Shown: positions 1-11,685 of the stretch, piece by piece | Position numbering within the stretch: position 1 is the first letter of the stretch | How the letters are laid out: the number at the start of each line of letters is the position of its first letter | Origin: Phoenix dactylifera | Lineage: Eukaryota > Streptophyta > Magnoliopsida > Arecales > Arecaceae | Direction: 5' to 3' | NCBI RefSeq assembly: GCF_009389715.1 | Contig: NC_052394.1 | Coordinates: 20,896,899 to 20,960,898 of the forward strand | Length of the DNA stretch: 64,000 nt | Position numbers and translations under genes: made by a program | The notes under the pieces: generated by a model | Told to the model about the DNA's origin: nothing | Seen by the model: the letters and a program-made list of their open reading frames with translations, nothing else | Database searches by the model: none

Positions 1-3000
1 CATTTATGTGTAGAAGCTTCCTATGAAAAAGAGCATCTTATTAGCCTATTTGTTAATTCCCAAGCCTAATTCTAAGCCAGTAACACATTTCCATGTACCA
101 TATATCACTACAACACATGACTATCCAATTACCAATTCCTATAAAATCACTTTCACAATATACCAATCACAACATACAACAAACAATAGCAACTAAAAAG
201 CCACACGTATCATAACAATCTTCAAAAAGCAGTACACATAGAAAATAGTACCACAAAGTGAAAAATATGCTGGTTGGGTAGTATATCTAGTATTGAAATA
301 TATAATTATTCATTTAAATACACCTTTAGGTTCACATTTATTATATCTGACATATATCAATATAACACACAAGATATCATACTTTCCATCCTTCAATACA
401 TGTACAGTTGTTTTTTAAGAAAAAAACCCAACCACCTAACTCAAAATAAATTGTTTTATATTACAAAATCTTCAGATGACAAGCAACATATTTATAATAA
501 TAATAACAATAATTTCATGTAACACAAGTAGACATTGTTACAATATGTTGTCTCCATACCCAGGGTTATCTACAGGCTTATTTATGGGCCTACTTTTCTA
601 CTGTTTTCAGACCAGCCATCAAATCATGCCTACTGAAAATTGTAGATTTGATTGACTTGAACTTGGCCGATGGTAACTAGGCTAATAAAAACATTCTAGG
701 ACTGTACTAGGTTGCACTGAGTATGTTGCCAGATGTCAAACGACCCTAACCAAGATAGAATCCAATTAGACATCTCTGGTAAATATAAACCAGATATTGG
801 ATAACCTAGGATAACCCAACTACTAAACAGACATTCAGGTACAACCCTAGTCGGGTAATAATATAAACCATAGCACCAATTATCTAGAATAATATTGAAC
901 AAATATTTTTGCCACACAATATGGCAATTCTTGCTGCTTCATATGACCTGCCCTCCTTCACCCTGCCGCCTTCCCTCCTTCACATCAAATCACCAACAAC
1001 CCCAGCCTTCCACCCTTAACCAATTGCCCATCCCATCATAAGTCATCCCCCCAACCATGCCCTGCCAGGACAAACCAATCCTTTACTTCATCCTTACCCT
1101 TTCCTAACGCATCTCTCTCTTCTGAAGTTAGGTTATGCTCATTGTCCTTTTTTTCTTAAGTTAGAACTAAAATCACGATTTTCTATTTCAGATCCCTCCT
1201 TGTACAAGGTGGCAGGCATAATTGAGACTGTCAACAAAAGGTTGTGCTGGAGGATGCTATGGCCACAAAAAAGGGTGGCCTGAAGCTATCTCTCTCTTTC
1301 ACTCTTTGTATATATGTATGTATGTATGTTTAATGTTTGTCCTTGTATCTATCACCTATAGTCTCACCCTGATTTCCAGACAGTCTTCCATCTATCCTCA
1401 TTATCAAAAAGAGGAAAAAGAAAAGGAGCAATGAAAACTTACTTCAGCCAGTCTTCCATCTATCCTCGTTAGCAAAAGAAAATAGTAATAAAAACTTATA
1501 ATGTAAACTCCTGTTTCCCATGCCTATCAGCCACATATTATTTTTACATGTTGAAATAAAATTTCAATCAGTTCAAAGAATTCACCAATTCCACCTTCCA
1601 GAAGTAATTTAGGGGCCATGCATCATCAGTAGGGAGTCTTCCAGGCTTTACATCATGTCTTTATCTTTGTAAAATCATCCTTTTCAACATTTTATGATGA
1701 GAAAGGCTAGTCAATTGAATTCAGACATAGGTATGTAGCCTTCCATTGATCTCGTAAATGATGGCCAATACAAAGTAATATTACTATACAAATTGGGTAA
1801 TAATCAGATGAAAGGAGCAACAAAATCTACACATGATTGGGTTCAGTGCAAATATCGGTGGAATCATATTAGACTTCCATATAAGAAGCTAGTTATATAT
1901 CACAAAACCATAGATGAGAGTTCACTACCAACAATTGATATGTATGTGTGTGTGTGTGTGTTGATGCACACCAATGCACATATCATGATGAATCAAATGA
2001 ATAGAAATCTAATAGCTTCTTTTTGATGAATTAGCAATAAAGTATAGATTATATGCATAACAAGATCGATTAATACCTACAAATATGAATAGAGAATACA
2101 AGAAGATGGAAAAAGATGGATTAAGACTCCTCTAGATACCACATAGAGTACTCGCACTCGGCAGATCCTCCAAGAATTAGTCAATAGCCTCCTCCTCCTC
2201 ATCTCTTTCTTTCTTTCCTCCTCTCTCTACCTCTCTCTTTGTGGGAGGCACTAGAGAGGTCTTTGATATGAAAAAACTATCCCTCCAACTCAAACCTTGT
2301 GTCTTTCCTTCCTATTTATAAGAGCAAACTTAGCACTAGGGTGGAAGCCTTAGGCTTTTGTGGCATAAGCCTAGGAGACACTAAGTGTTGGAGGCCCACT
2401 AGGTCTGAACCCTGTCATGTGGCGGCCACCTAGAAAACACAAGGCATGTGGCTACCTTTCCTATGGTCTCACTATGTCGTCAACCACCTACCTTAGCCTA
2501 AGAGCTAGCAACATGGAAACCCTAATCCAGGGTTGAGTGCAGTCCAATCCATAACACCAGCCCAATGACTATGCCAGTCCACATAGACCAATTCCTGTAC
2601 CAAGGATTTGATTCACCTGCTCAATTAGAATGAGCCTAAGTTTGGTAAGAATTCAGAAAAGATGAATACAAAAGGTAAAGGGTAGCAGACAGATATGGGG
2701 ACTCCAAGGCCAATTTGGTTTTCTAATATACCACATCCTCTCTTAATCCACGAATGTATCATAATCATAATAAAGCAAGGTAGACCAACCTTCCTATTCA
2801 TAAAAATGTATAATCACGCTAACCCCTAGTAGATAGAATGGATAAACAGGTCTCCATTCATGCGCAATAACTATTCCTACATTTCAGTTCCAACTCCTTT
2901 GTCCTCGATTGACTGTTGGAAAAAATATTAACATTGCCAAACCCTTAGACAATTGATTCCATGTCACATCAAAACCCTAGATCACGTGACAGGCACAATA

Positions 3001-4189
3001 GAAAACTGATGCTCGTGCAGAATTTGGAATAACAATTTGTTTATTCAAAATAAGTAATAATTAAAATATGGAATTGACTCAATTAAAACACTTATATAAA
3101 ACATCATAGATAGATTCCATGATAGGATGAACCTTACCCCTCCTCCTTATAAGGAACAATAAACTGGTTAACTTCCTCTCAAGGATAAAATCCAAGCTAT
3201 CATTTTGGTACATGGATTTAACTCCAAATTTATTCAACAAAAATAACAATAGGTAGTCATTTCCTCGTATCAGGAGATCACTTGCATGTTGTATATACAA
3301 AATCAACATCACCAACTTCAACAATGATTTCTAAAAGATGGGCTCGTATCATTGACAATTCATTATGAACATATCCACGATATCAGTGCAAAGCTAACTA
3401 CTTCGATAACTATAACAAAATAGTCATTCCAATTTGCTATTAGACACTATACACAGTGGCATCTATATGAGTGTGATATCCAACCTCACCAGCAGCTATG
3501 AACAACGTGTCCAGAATGATCAAATATTCCAAGTGGAATAACAACCATCCACTTGGTCATTCTGCCCATTAGTGACAATTGTGGACCCTTGTTTAGCTCA
3601 AAGACCTGTGTGTGATACAACCCTCTAATTGTTTATGACTGTGTAAGAGAAATTCAATATGCAAAAACACTTTTTGGGCATACCCTACCTACCACCAACC
3701 ACTACAACATTAAGTTCTCATCAATTTGCAAACAAGATTCAAGGATGCAACACCACATTCAGTATGACATGTACTGTGCTAGTAGCCTAGTACCAAGGCT
3801 GAGATAATAGCATTCCCCAGTAACAGATAGTATTTGAATACATGGAACGAGTCACACAAAAAATAAAGCAAGTATACCATATAATGCGGTTACTATGATC
3901 TGCAAAAGATTTGCTCACACCATTCACATTCATAAACATATCAACCGCTCCTTCCCAACAGGGTAAATCGTTAATGAAGTATAAATCTTTCTGTTCGCAA
4001 ACAATGGCAGCACTGCATTCCTACCAGCATATTGTTGAGAGGAAAAAAACTTTTCAACATAAAAGATCATCACGCAAAATAAGAGCTTGAGATCGCCAAG
4101 AACGATCAATAAACCAGAAAACAAGAAAGAAATCAAGAAGAGAAACTTCAAAGAAAGCACTAAAAAGAAAGAACAAGAAAGACACTCAC
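1..4189. other. Gene-free stretch, or intron plus 3' flank of RanBP1
   Basis: No exon could be supported here on either strand. If the RanBP1 gene at 4190-4859 is intact, its third intron runs leftward through this DNA. I looked for a lysine- and glutamate-rich last exon on the minus strand and did not find one. The stretch holds a (TG)n run near 1941-1960. It also holds a direct repeat of about 25 bp starting at 1381 and again at 1449. Pyrimidine-rich DNA at about 2190-2240, followed by a TATTTATAAG box near 2313, resembles a decayed LTR, but no LTR ends were identified. Confidence 0.5.
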
Positions 4190-4859
4190 TCTCAACAGAG
4201 CCCAACCGAATGCAGAACATCTCCTCTTTCAATTCCCCTTCAGAAAAATCCACCGCATGCCAAACACACGACTTATCATTCCCCACGTGTTCCTGCATCT
4301 TGATCGACGGAAGAACTAAACAGCAACAAGAAAAGGAGAAAAAGTTACCCCGCTATTCCCTTCCATATACTTTAAAATCAAAACCAATGGTAAACAAAAA
4401 AACAAGAAGGAGAAATCGAGATAGCCCAACCTAGATGGTTGGCGCAGATCTTGAGGGTCTTGGCTTGCCGCATGACCAGCCGGACCTTGCCGGACTCCTT
4501 GTGCTTGAGGAGCTTCACGTTCCCAGTCCCCCTCTCCTTCCACTGTTTTCCCTCCTTGTCGAACCGGTAGAGCTTCGCCTTTCTAACAGCACCAAAACAA
4601 AGAACAAAGAAAGAATCAAGAAAAAAAAACCCACCGGGAACATAAAACACCGGGATCTTGATCAAAAACCATAGGTCAGATGGGAGATCAGGAGGGCTTA
4701 CAGGTCGAGAAGGACGTCCTCCTCCTCCTCGCCGGTGGTTACGGCAACCTCCTCGAGGCGAATGATGGGGGCGATCTGGGCTCCGGTGTCCTCCTCCTCG
4801 CCGCCGGCGACCTCGCCAGCCTCCACCTCGTCCCGGCGCTCGGGATCGGCACTCGCCAT
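4190..4859 (-). CDS. RANBP1: Ran-binding protein 1, 5' three exons (partial)
   Basis: RanBP1 binds Ran-GTP in the cytoplasm through a RanBD domain and helps RanGAP release and hydrolyse it, so recycling nuclear transport complexes. Three exons read in frame on the minus strand: 4859-4702, 4582-4431 and 4315-4190. All have GT donors and AG acceptors. Together they give 145 codons plus one base. The N-terminus is acidic ([16 protein letters not shown], then a run of E). The RanBD follows from about residue 30, with [25 protein letters not shown]-type strand, LKICANHL and [20 protein letters not shown], all diagnostic of plant RanBP1. Exon 3 ends at a GTGAGT donor after the LGSVE motif. The usual C-terminal exon is absent from 1-4189, so the gene probably continues off the left edge. 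Identification is from family knowledge and is strong; completeness is unknown. Confidence 0.93.
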
Positions 4860-4911
4860 TGCCGGGATCACGAAACGATCGAGAGATCAAATGTGCGTGT
4901 GCGTGCGTGCG

Positions 4912-4954
<43 letters not shown>

Positions 4955-5030
4955 GGAGGAGGAGGAGGTTATAGTCGGACCGTGGGATTTATAGGGTGGG
5001 GGAGGGGAAACGGTGATAGGGTTTAACCTT
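4860..5030 (-). promoter_or_regulatory. RanBP1 5' UTR and core promoter
   Basis: A TATAAAT box reads on the minus strand at 4993-4987, about 130 bp upstream of the ATG. A telo-box (AAACCCTA, minus strand) lies at 5024-5017; this element is common in plant genes for translation and cell growth. A compound microsatellite, (GTGC)n-like then (GA)n on the plus strand at about 4895-4951, falls between TATA and ATG and is therefore probably transcribed as a CT-rich 5' UTR. TATA choice is by position and sequence only. Confidence 0.5.
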
Positions 5031-5039
5031 TTATTTTAA

Positions 5040-6910
5040 TATAATAGTGGGAGAGTAGCGGCGGAAGGGAAAGGACAACACTATGTCCCAAACGCAAGCA
5101 TAAAGGTTCTATGCGGATAAGAGTTGATGCTTGGATGCTACGCTACTATGAACGGATGAGATGCGTTTACGTAGATAATACTGACGGATGATATGGCGTG
5201 CGCATATAGATTTTACGGGGCATGTAAGCAAAGTTGGGTTGCCGGGGGAAATGAGACGGTGGGGCCGGGCCTGACATCCAGCTTAGCAGGAGCGAGGAGT
5301 CCGGCCCAAGCATGAGACCGTCACGTGTTGGGCACGTGATACAAGCTTTTACTAGGCTAGCGACAGCTGTCGAGCTAATTAAGGCCGAACCTTTGGACAC
5401 TCACTATACGGGGAAAAAGGGAAACTTAAAAGAAAACACATGGTCGGTTTCCTATCCATTAATTACTTGTAATATTATTTCCCAAAATTCAACACAGAAA
5501 ATCAAAAAAAAAAAAAATGAATGATTGACTTTTCTGGTTGACTTTTTCTGGATTAAACCCAAAAATACATGAAAATATAATATTTAATTTGACTTTAATA
5601 TTTACAATCAGTTTATCTTTACAAATTGGCTGCTAGGAAATAGTAGATAAAGACTATAAATTTGTTAACCATTCCAATCCCTCCTAAAAAAAACTCCAAT
5701 TATCTCAAAAAGTTAAAAAATTATTAATCACTTCGGCTTATATAAATTAATGAATTTCGGTGTTTTAGTCAATACAGTATCAATAGATATACATATTGAG
5801 ATTTTTCAATCTGTTTTGCAATCCCAAATATGAATTTTAATAATTGTACAATAAATCAGTGCCATAAAAATTAAAATGATGATCTTCACATTACTAAACT
5901 TTTCATTGTTTAATAACTCGGTTCACCTTTTCCAACTAAATTTATTGTACAAAGTATTTATCCCCATACTTTCATTTTATAAAACTTGTTTGTCGATTGC
6001 AATATGTTACATAGAACAAGCCCATTTGACCTGGAAAAGGGGATATAGATTCGAATATAAAATTTGGGAAGATAATGTGGCCCAAAAAAAAAAAAATCAA
6101 CAAATACATACCAATTCCTTCAAGCATGGATAAAATTTGATTTGCATTTAAATAAGCTCTTCCATCCCAACACATTCTGTTGTGGACTAAAAGTAACTGC
6201 ATTTCTCTCCAGAGGTCCTCCACCCCCTCTGGGGCAGGCCATGCGAGCTCGAGCGTAGGTCCTCCACCCCTCACAGTTTTGTCCCATAAAAGGCGCCTCT
6301 GAAGAGAAAGAGGGAAGCCCCCATTTAAGGCACAGCACTCTTCGTCACACAAGCAATATGGCACTAAAGGTGTCCCCCCATCCCCAACATATTCAAATGC
6401 TCCAAGTTTTAGCAACTTGAAGAACTTATTTGCTTGCCTTCATATCATCTTGCAAAAGCTTTACCCAATTTGAAAACTATAAAGATTTTCCTTATAAGAA
6501 TTCTGTGCACTTTTGCTTTGCCAGACATGAATTGCATGAAATCTGAACCACTAGCAGCAAATGCAGAAGACAACACCAAGACTTCAACTTCTCATCGTTT
6601 GATGTTGGGAGTTGGCACCATCATGCTTCTCCATGGTTCTTCACTAAATTGTAGTTCCAGCCAGTAAAAACATTGAGGCCAGGTTAGGCACAGAATTTTC
6701 CCCAGGTGTTGAATCTTCGTAGTTTATCATATAATCCCTATAGAAAATCCATAACTCCATCTATTTGGAGCACAACTTCTGATGAGATCACACAGAGCAG
6801 TAATATACTATAACTGCTAAATTATTCATGGAATCTAGGTTAACTGTTCGCATAGCAATACAGATAGAAACTAGCGAGAATCATGCATGATCAAAAGGAC
6901 ATTATGCACT
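5040..6910. other. Intergenic DNA upstream of RanBP1
   Basis: No recognised gene. The first 300 bases are GC-rich and look like RanBP1 upstream sequence. About 5460-6080 is AT-rich. A coding-like minus-strand stretch at 5972-6415 is listed separately. Confidence 0.45.
5972..6415 (-). other. Unrecognised open frame, possibly an exon or gene fragment
   Basis: The minus strand has an open frame of 147 codons from 6415. The first 100 or so residues look protein-like, with MLKLGAFEYVGDGG, a Cys pair region (CLCDEECC), LELAWPAPEGVEDLW and LLLVHNRMCWDGRAY. The frame continues to a possible donor (GGAATTG then GTATGT, around 6114), after which the translation turns hydrophobic and AT-rich like intron. 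I do not recognise the family. A 14-bp direct repeat (6213 and 6257) lies inside it. It may be an exon of an unlocated gene, a decayed fragment, or chance. Confidence 0.22.
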
Positions 6911-6918
6911 TGGTATAC

Positions 6919-7935
6919 CTTTCTTCTTCTTTCCTCCACTCTTCTTTTTTGTCTTTGTTCCCAAAGCTCGCCATGCCTTAGTTTCAAAATCATTATCAAT
7001 GGTTTTTGTAGGCTACAAGTGCTGCAACGGATGGGATGTAATATTGTCTGACCCATTTGGCATTATAGCTACAAAGTGAACTTGAAGTGAGCAAAGAAGT
7101 TTACAGACATGCAGACTAGATAACTTAAAGAGTTTGTTTAATTATTGAGCAAATCCAACACGTAATGAGGTATTACTTCATCAAAAGTTGGAAAAGAATG
7201 AAAAAAAAAAACACCGAGCTGCAATATTTTTCTTGAGCAGATAGTTACTTGCCGGGCTTCTAATGCAAAACAGGGTACGGTTGCAAAAGCTCACGATTTA
7301 CACATTCTACTAAGACCAAGCCGAGCTCTTTTCTCTTCCAAAGCCCTGAAAATACATGCACAGATACACACACCCTGAAGAAAAAAGAAAAAAGAATCAT
7401 GATATATAGAACCCAAGACTAGATAAGTTTAACAAAATGAATGAAGAATGGGGTACCTTGCAGTAAATGGCACGATTGGAAGTTTCTGGTTTATTTAACT
7501 AAAAATGAATCTTGATGACTTCATTTTGAGGTGATAGTTTTTGTCCACAGCTCTCTTGTAGTAGTAGTTTGCTTCTCATCCAAGAGTTTAGGCTGCAAGT
7601 GAAGGGATTTCTCGGCTGCATCTATGACTCGGATAAAAAACATACAACACAAGGGAGCATTATTATGGAATCCAGTTAGAGATCTGGAATTGGAAGAACT
7701 TTCAAATAAGTCTCCTTATCTTGCCTTCACCTGTCCTGGTGACTATATCAGCTGCATATACTTCATTTTCCTCGAATTCTGCTTCATCAACTCTGGTCTC
7801 AGCGTTGCTTACACTAAATATGACTTTGTTTCCATCAATCACAAACTGTTTGAGCTGATGACTAAGAACCCCTTCAACAATTTTGCAATCATAGGCAGCC
7901 GTTGCCCTCTGAATAGCTTCTGTGACATCCTTATT
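6919..7935 (-). pseudogene. EBP1/PA2G4-like pseudogene, 5'-truncated, introns retained
   Basis: EBP1 (ERBB3-binding protein, proliferation-associated 2G4) is a methionine-aminopeptidase-fold protein without peptidase activity that regulates growth and ribosome biogenesis. Four exon-like blocks lie in order on the minus strand. Block 7935-7720 encodes NKDVTEAIQRATAAYDCKIV through IVTRTGEGK. Block 7592-7457 encodes KLLDEKQT and a KNYHLKMKSSRFIFS match. Block 7345 to about 7251 encodes ALEEKRARLGL and ELLQPYPVLH. Block about 7096-6919 encodes MPNGSDNITSHPLQ, PTKTID and a lysine-rich tail. The copy is broken. There is a one-base loss near 7567, a TAA at 7495-7497, an extra base after the ARLGL codons and a TAG at 7260-7262. 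Two more stops fall in the last block, and the first donor reads AT instead of GT. Acceptor AGs remain before the first three blocks, so it arose from genomic DNA, not mRNA. Roughly the first 170 residues are missing. Confidence 0.88.
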
Positions 7936-8340
7936 CTGCCACAAAAATAATCATGGAAGCAATTGAAATGAGTAGACTAGTCAAAGAATTGCATGAGAAC
8001 AAGAGGATTCACAAGCAGTGGAAACAAAGCACTAAAGATCTATTTAAGATAATTACTCAGATTCACGGAAAGTTGGATGAACTACATTGGAACAACTTTA
8101 TTTAAGATAAAATTCATAAATCATGATGTCAATTATATTACTATTCAATTTCAAGTGCCCAACTTGACATGCGGTACTAAATCCTTAAAATGACATGGAA
8201 AAAATGCAGGGGGTAAATCTTCTACAAGAGACCAGAAAGAGTGGACATCAATTTTCAAGGCATTCTCACGAAAAAGGAAAAAAAAAAAACTTGAATCAGT
8301 TGCCAACGCACCTATGTGTGCAAATTACTATTAGCAATCT

Positions 8341-8500
8341 TTAGAGGGTGAGCTTTGGTGCAACATAAGGTTGCTCCATTTTGACCTAAGGTCACGAATT
8401 CAAAACAGCCTCTCCATATGTGGGAGTAAAGCTATGCATATATGATCCTCCTTAGACCTTGCAATGGCGAGAGCCTTATGCATTAGGCCACCCTTTTTTC
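8341..8500 (+). mobile_element. Au-type SINE, near full length
   Basis: The head GTGAGCTTTGGTGCAAC resembles the tRNA-derived A-box region of plant Au SINEs. A degenerate B box (GGTCACGAATTCAAAA) follows around 8390. The conserved body motif AACAGCCTCTCC and the tail ending GCGAGAGCCTTATGCA and CCCTTTTTT are typical of the family. It is flanked by imperfect 14-bp duplications, ACTATTAGCAATCT at 8327-8340 and ACTAATATCAATCT at 8501-8514 (12 of 14 match), which I take as an old target-site duplication. Family assignment rests on remembered Au SINE features. Confidence 0.78.
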
Positions 8501-9179
8501 ACTAATATCAATCTGTACAATTGTTCCAGTTGCAGCGTGGCAGAATTTCATTCAGCAAAAATCAAGGTTGAAAAATACAAAGAACTGATAGGGTCTATAT
8601 AGATTTAGAAATGGGACGTGATCTATTGATCATAAAAATCAATGACAAATATATAAAGTATCTATCAGGGTAGGGTATTAAATGTTGGCTATGGAATGAT
8701 GTTTGAAATTTCAGAAGTCAAAAGGAAAAGCAAATTCTGTTCCAAATATACACGTAGTCAATGATGATGTAGGCGACTCCAAAAAGAGGAAAGAAAATGG
8801 TCCATCTTGATAAAGTTGCCTAATTTTTCAGAATCAGCTTTAGCTTTGTGAGTTCAGTGCAACAATGTTTATGTATGAGCATCAAATCCATGACACGATA
8901 TGAAATTTTGAAGATGAACAAGAAAGCAAAGTTAGTAAATGTCAGCCAGCATATTGTGGTTTCAGTTGCAGTTCATTTCAATGGAAATGGGGACACACTG
9001 GCAAATGCCAAACTGCAAGGCGAAAATGCAGAACCATAAGGAGACAATGGTCTTCTATAGCATGAGGCCTCAAAGGTTACTCAACTTACATACAAGGATT
9101 GCAATGAATCGGTCATTATTAAACCTCATTTACCAACATGCATAATAGCTAGAAAAAGATATTATGGAACTCAAGGATT

Positions 9180-10860
9180 GAATATCAGTACCAATACCCA
9201 TACCGATGCCTTAACAGCATGGTAAGATACATACCAACACTAAGATACATCTCAAGGTGCCAGCAGAGTACAAATACCATATCAATATGGTGCCAGTATG
9301 GGAAGCATACCAGTACTAGTACCTCCTTGGTAAAACCCGGTGCTTAAATCCTTGATGGAACAAAAGATCCACAGGGGCATGTTTTCTACATTGAACTTTG
9401 TGCATCTGAGTAGCATCTGAGTATTCTTAAAAAAAACATCATCTCAAATAATCAACTTTCAGCAAGAAATATACTTGGATCTTTGTTTCCATATTCAATT
9501 GAAGTTAGTAAATCTTTAAGTCCTGAAGAAAGGAATCATGTTGAATAGTTGAACATTGGCAACAGGAAAGGCAAATGGAGAAAACAGGATGTTGCATGGG
9601 TACAGTAGGAATCTAAAGTTTGAAGTTAAACAGGATGACTATTACATGGCAAATGACGATCATCCACGTGCAAGTCCACAAACTACAGAACAAAAACCTC
9701 ATGCTTTACTGCATTACACAAATTGCTTCCAGAAGATAAAGCTGCAGTAGTAACAAAATATGGAGAGCTACCATTTAATAATTAGAATAGAGGCTAAGAA
9801 AACAAAATGTCAGGTTCAAGCACATTCAATCAAAATGATAAGCAAACCATGGCCTTCGACTATCTTAAGTATGAAATTGACGAGATAAAACCTCTTCTTC
9901 CTCTTGAATAACTCTAGATGAGTTTCTTTGGCCGCAACATCCAGGCAGAGTTCAATTTCGACTGTCATCACCTTCAGCGTGGTTGTAAATGTTGTTGGAG
10001 GTGAATGGTCTAAGCATTAAAGAAAAAAGACAATGTTGTAACATGCAGACAATTGTGACTTGAGGATATCCATTAAATGATCAGGCATTTACAACCTCTA
10101 GTCAGAAAATATGAAGAAATATTACTTTCTCTGAGGACATAAAAAATCAGAATCCAGGAAGCAAAATACATAAAATATAAATTCAATATCGTAAGCCCAA
10201 TGATACACATTGCAATTCTTGATAGAAAATGGTCGCTTTCACTAAAAAGCAAGGTCCACTGAACCGGTACCGGAACTCGTGCTAGTGGCAGAGGAGTCGG
10301 TACGGTTTCGATTCGATATCGTACCAACGCACGATACATTTTCAAAACCAGCATGCTCAGAGTTGGTAGATCCGTCCCGATTCGGACGATTCCGACCATT
10401 CCGAGCCTTACCGGTATGATTTCGGCAATGGAAACGAAGCTTGTTGCGGGAGCCAGAGAAGAAAAAAAGAGCGAGCAGAAGAGAAAAAGAGGACAGAACA
10501 CCAGTAGAGACCGTGGAAGGCGAGGCCTTAGTCGGTTCTCTTGTCAGAAGTCCAGCCGCAACTTAAAATATTCTATAATTTTTAAGTGAAGTCGATAAAC
10601 CGAAATTTTTAATTTTGCCTTCGTCGGTGTTCCTCCTCCCTCCCTCTCTTCCCTTCTCTCTCTTTTCCTCTCCCACAGTACCATGCCCTCTCCTCTGTTG
10701 GTACAAGCTCAACACGATCCGTACCAGCTCGTGCCGCCAAAAAACCAATCCGATGCCCAATACCAGTTCCGCCAAACTTGGGTGAACTTGAACTAGAGAT
10801 GCTTCCCAGTAAAATCACCAACCCAAGCACATCTATTCAATCTGGTGCCAGTTATGCTTT
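9180..10860. repeat. Degenerate GGTACC/GATACC-rich repeat patches
   Basis: Three patches (about 9180-9340, 10255-10440 and 10690-10860) are crowded with variants of ACCGGTACC, GATACC and GTACCA in both orientations. No unit length or boundary is clear. They look like diverged copies of a simple repeat or of a short-motif-rich retroelement terminus. No protein is encoded. Confidence 0.4.
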
Positions 10861-11685
10861 CCAAATAATCCTCTGGTCAAAATCAGCCAGTCCACTGGTC
10901 CAATCCGTTGATCCAATACTTAAATAATGGAAAGATACCAGGCGTCTGACGTAATGAAGCACTCTCCCCAGAACACAGGCCACACCTTTTTCACAAATAA
11001 ATGATGGGTATTGGTTACAAAAATTGATACTCATATTTTTTCTTCTCCGGTATCCTAATCACACTCTAAATGTTGCACCCATAAATCATCACCAACAGCG
11101 AAATTTCTATATCCCCGTCTATGAAAAAAGGAAAAAACCGAGCCCATTACTTCAAAGATGAACTATGAAGGCTTACCTTCACCGCACTACAAATTACTCA
11201 CAGGAAAACAGCCAGTAAATTTAAAAATTTAATGCATGGCACACATCCAACTTAAGTGGGAACAAGAATAATTTGTAAAATAAGATACAAAATCAATCTA
11301 GCAAATACACACTGGGAAATGAAAAGCAGCAATACTGCAAAAGGATACAACTGAGGGTGCCTCAGAGAGGGGAAGAAAGGAAAGAAAACCTAATGGTCTA
11401 TTGAATATATCAAGCGAACCTATACACATGGCACGCAGTAATTGTTCATCCCAAACCTAACCACACCATTTTCTAATTATGTAAAATTTAATCACCATAC
11501 AGAATCCTCAGCTTAGCCTCAACAACCGCAAAAAACCGGCCTGCTACCAAAGAATAACAAGCGCACAACTGGTCTGAGCTACATTAATGATGCCAAAGTG
11601 GCTACTGCTGCTACAACCCACCGCACCACGAGAAAAAAATAAAATAAAATATCTCGGACCTTCAATAATTGCATCAACCTGACTA

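Larger units (their letters stand above)
7950..11680. other. Gene-free stretch between EBP1 relic and clathrin gene
   Basis: No exon was recognised, and I found no 5' EBP1 exons here. The stretch contains an Au-type SINE (8341-8500) and scattered GGTACC/GATACC-like degenerate repeats (9180-9340, 10255-10440, 10690-10860). The last few hundred bases before 11686 are presumably the clathrin 3' UTR, but I could not fix a poly(A) site. Confidence 0.5.

Noticed and set aside
2040..2720. Possible LTR with a TATA box near 2313
   Set aside because: No terminal TG...CA, duplication or second copy could be seen, so it is left as unassigned sequence.
4378..4890. 170-codon minus-strand frame rich in Arg/Gly overlapping RanBP1
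   Set aside because: It is the wrong reading frame of RanBP1 exon 1 and runs through introns; the real frame has family motifs and proper splice sites.
9840..10020. Minus-strand frame reading TLKVMTVEIELCLDVAAKET
   Set aside because: It is open for only about 50 codons with no recognised motif or good splice sites.
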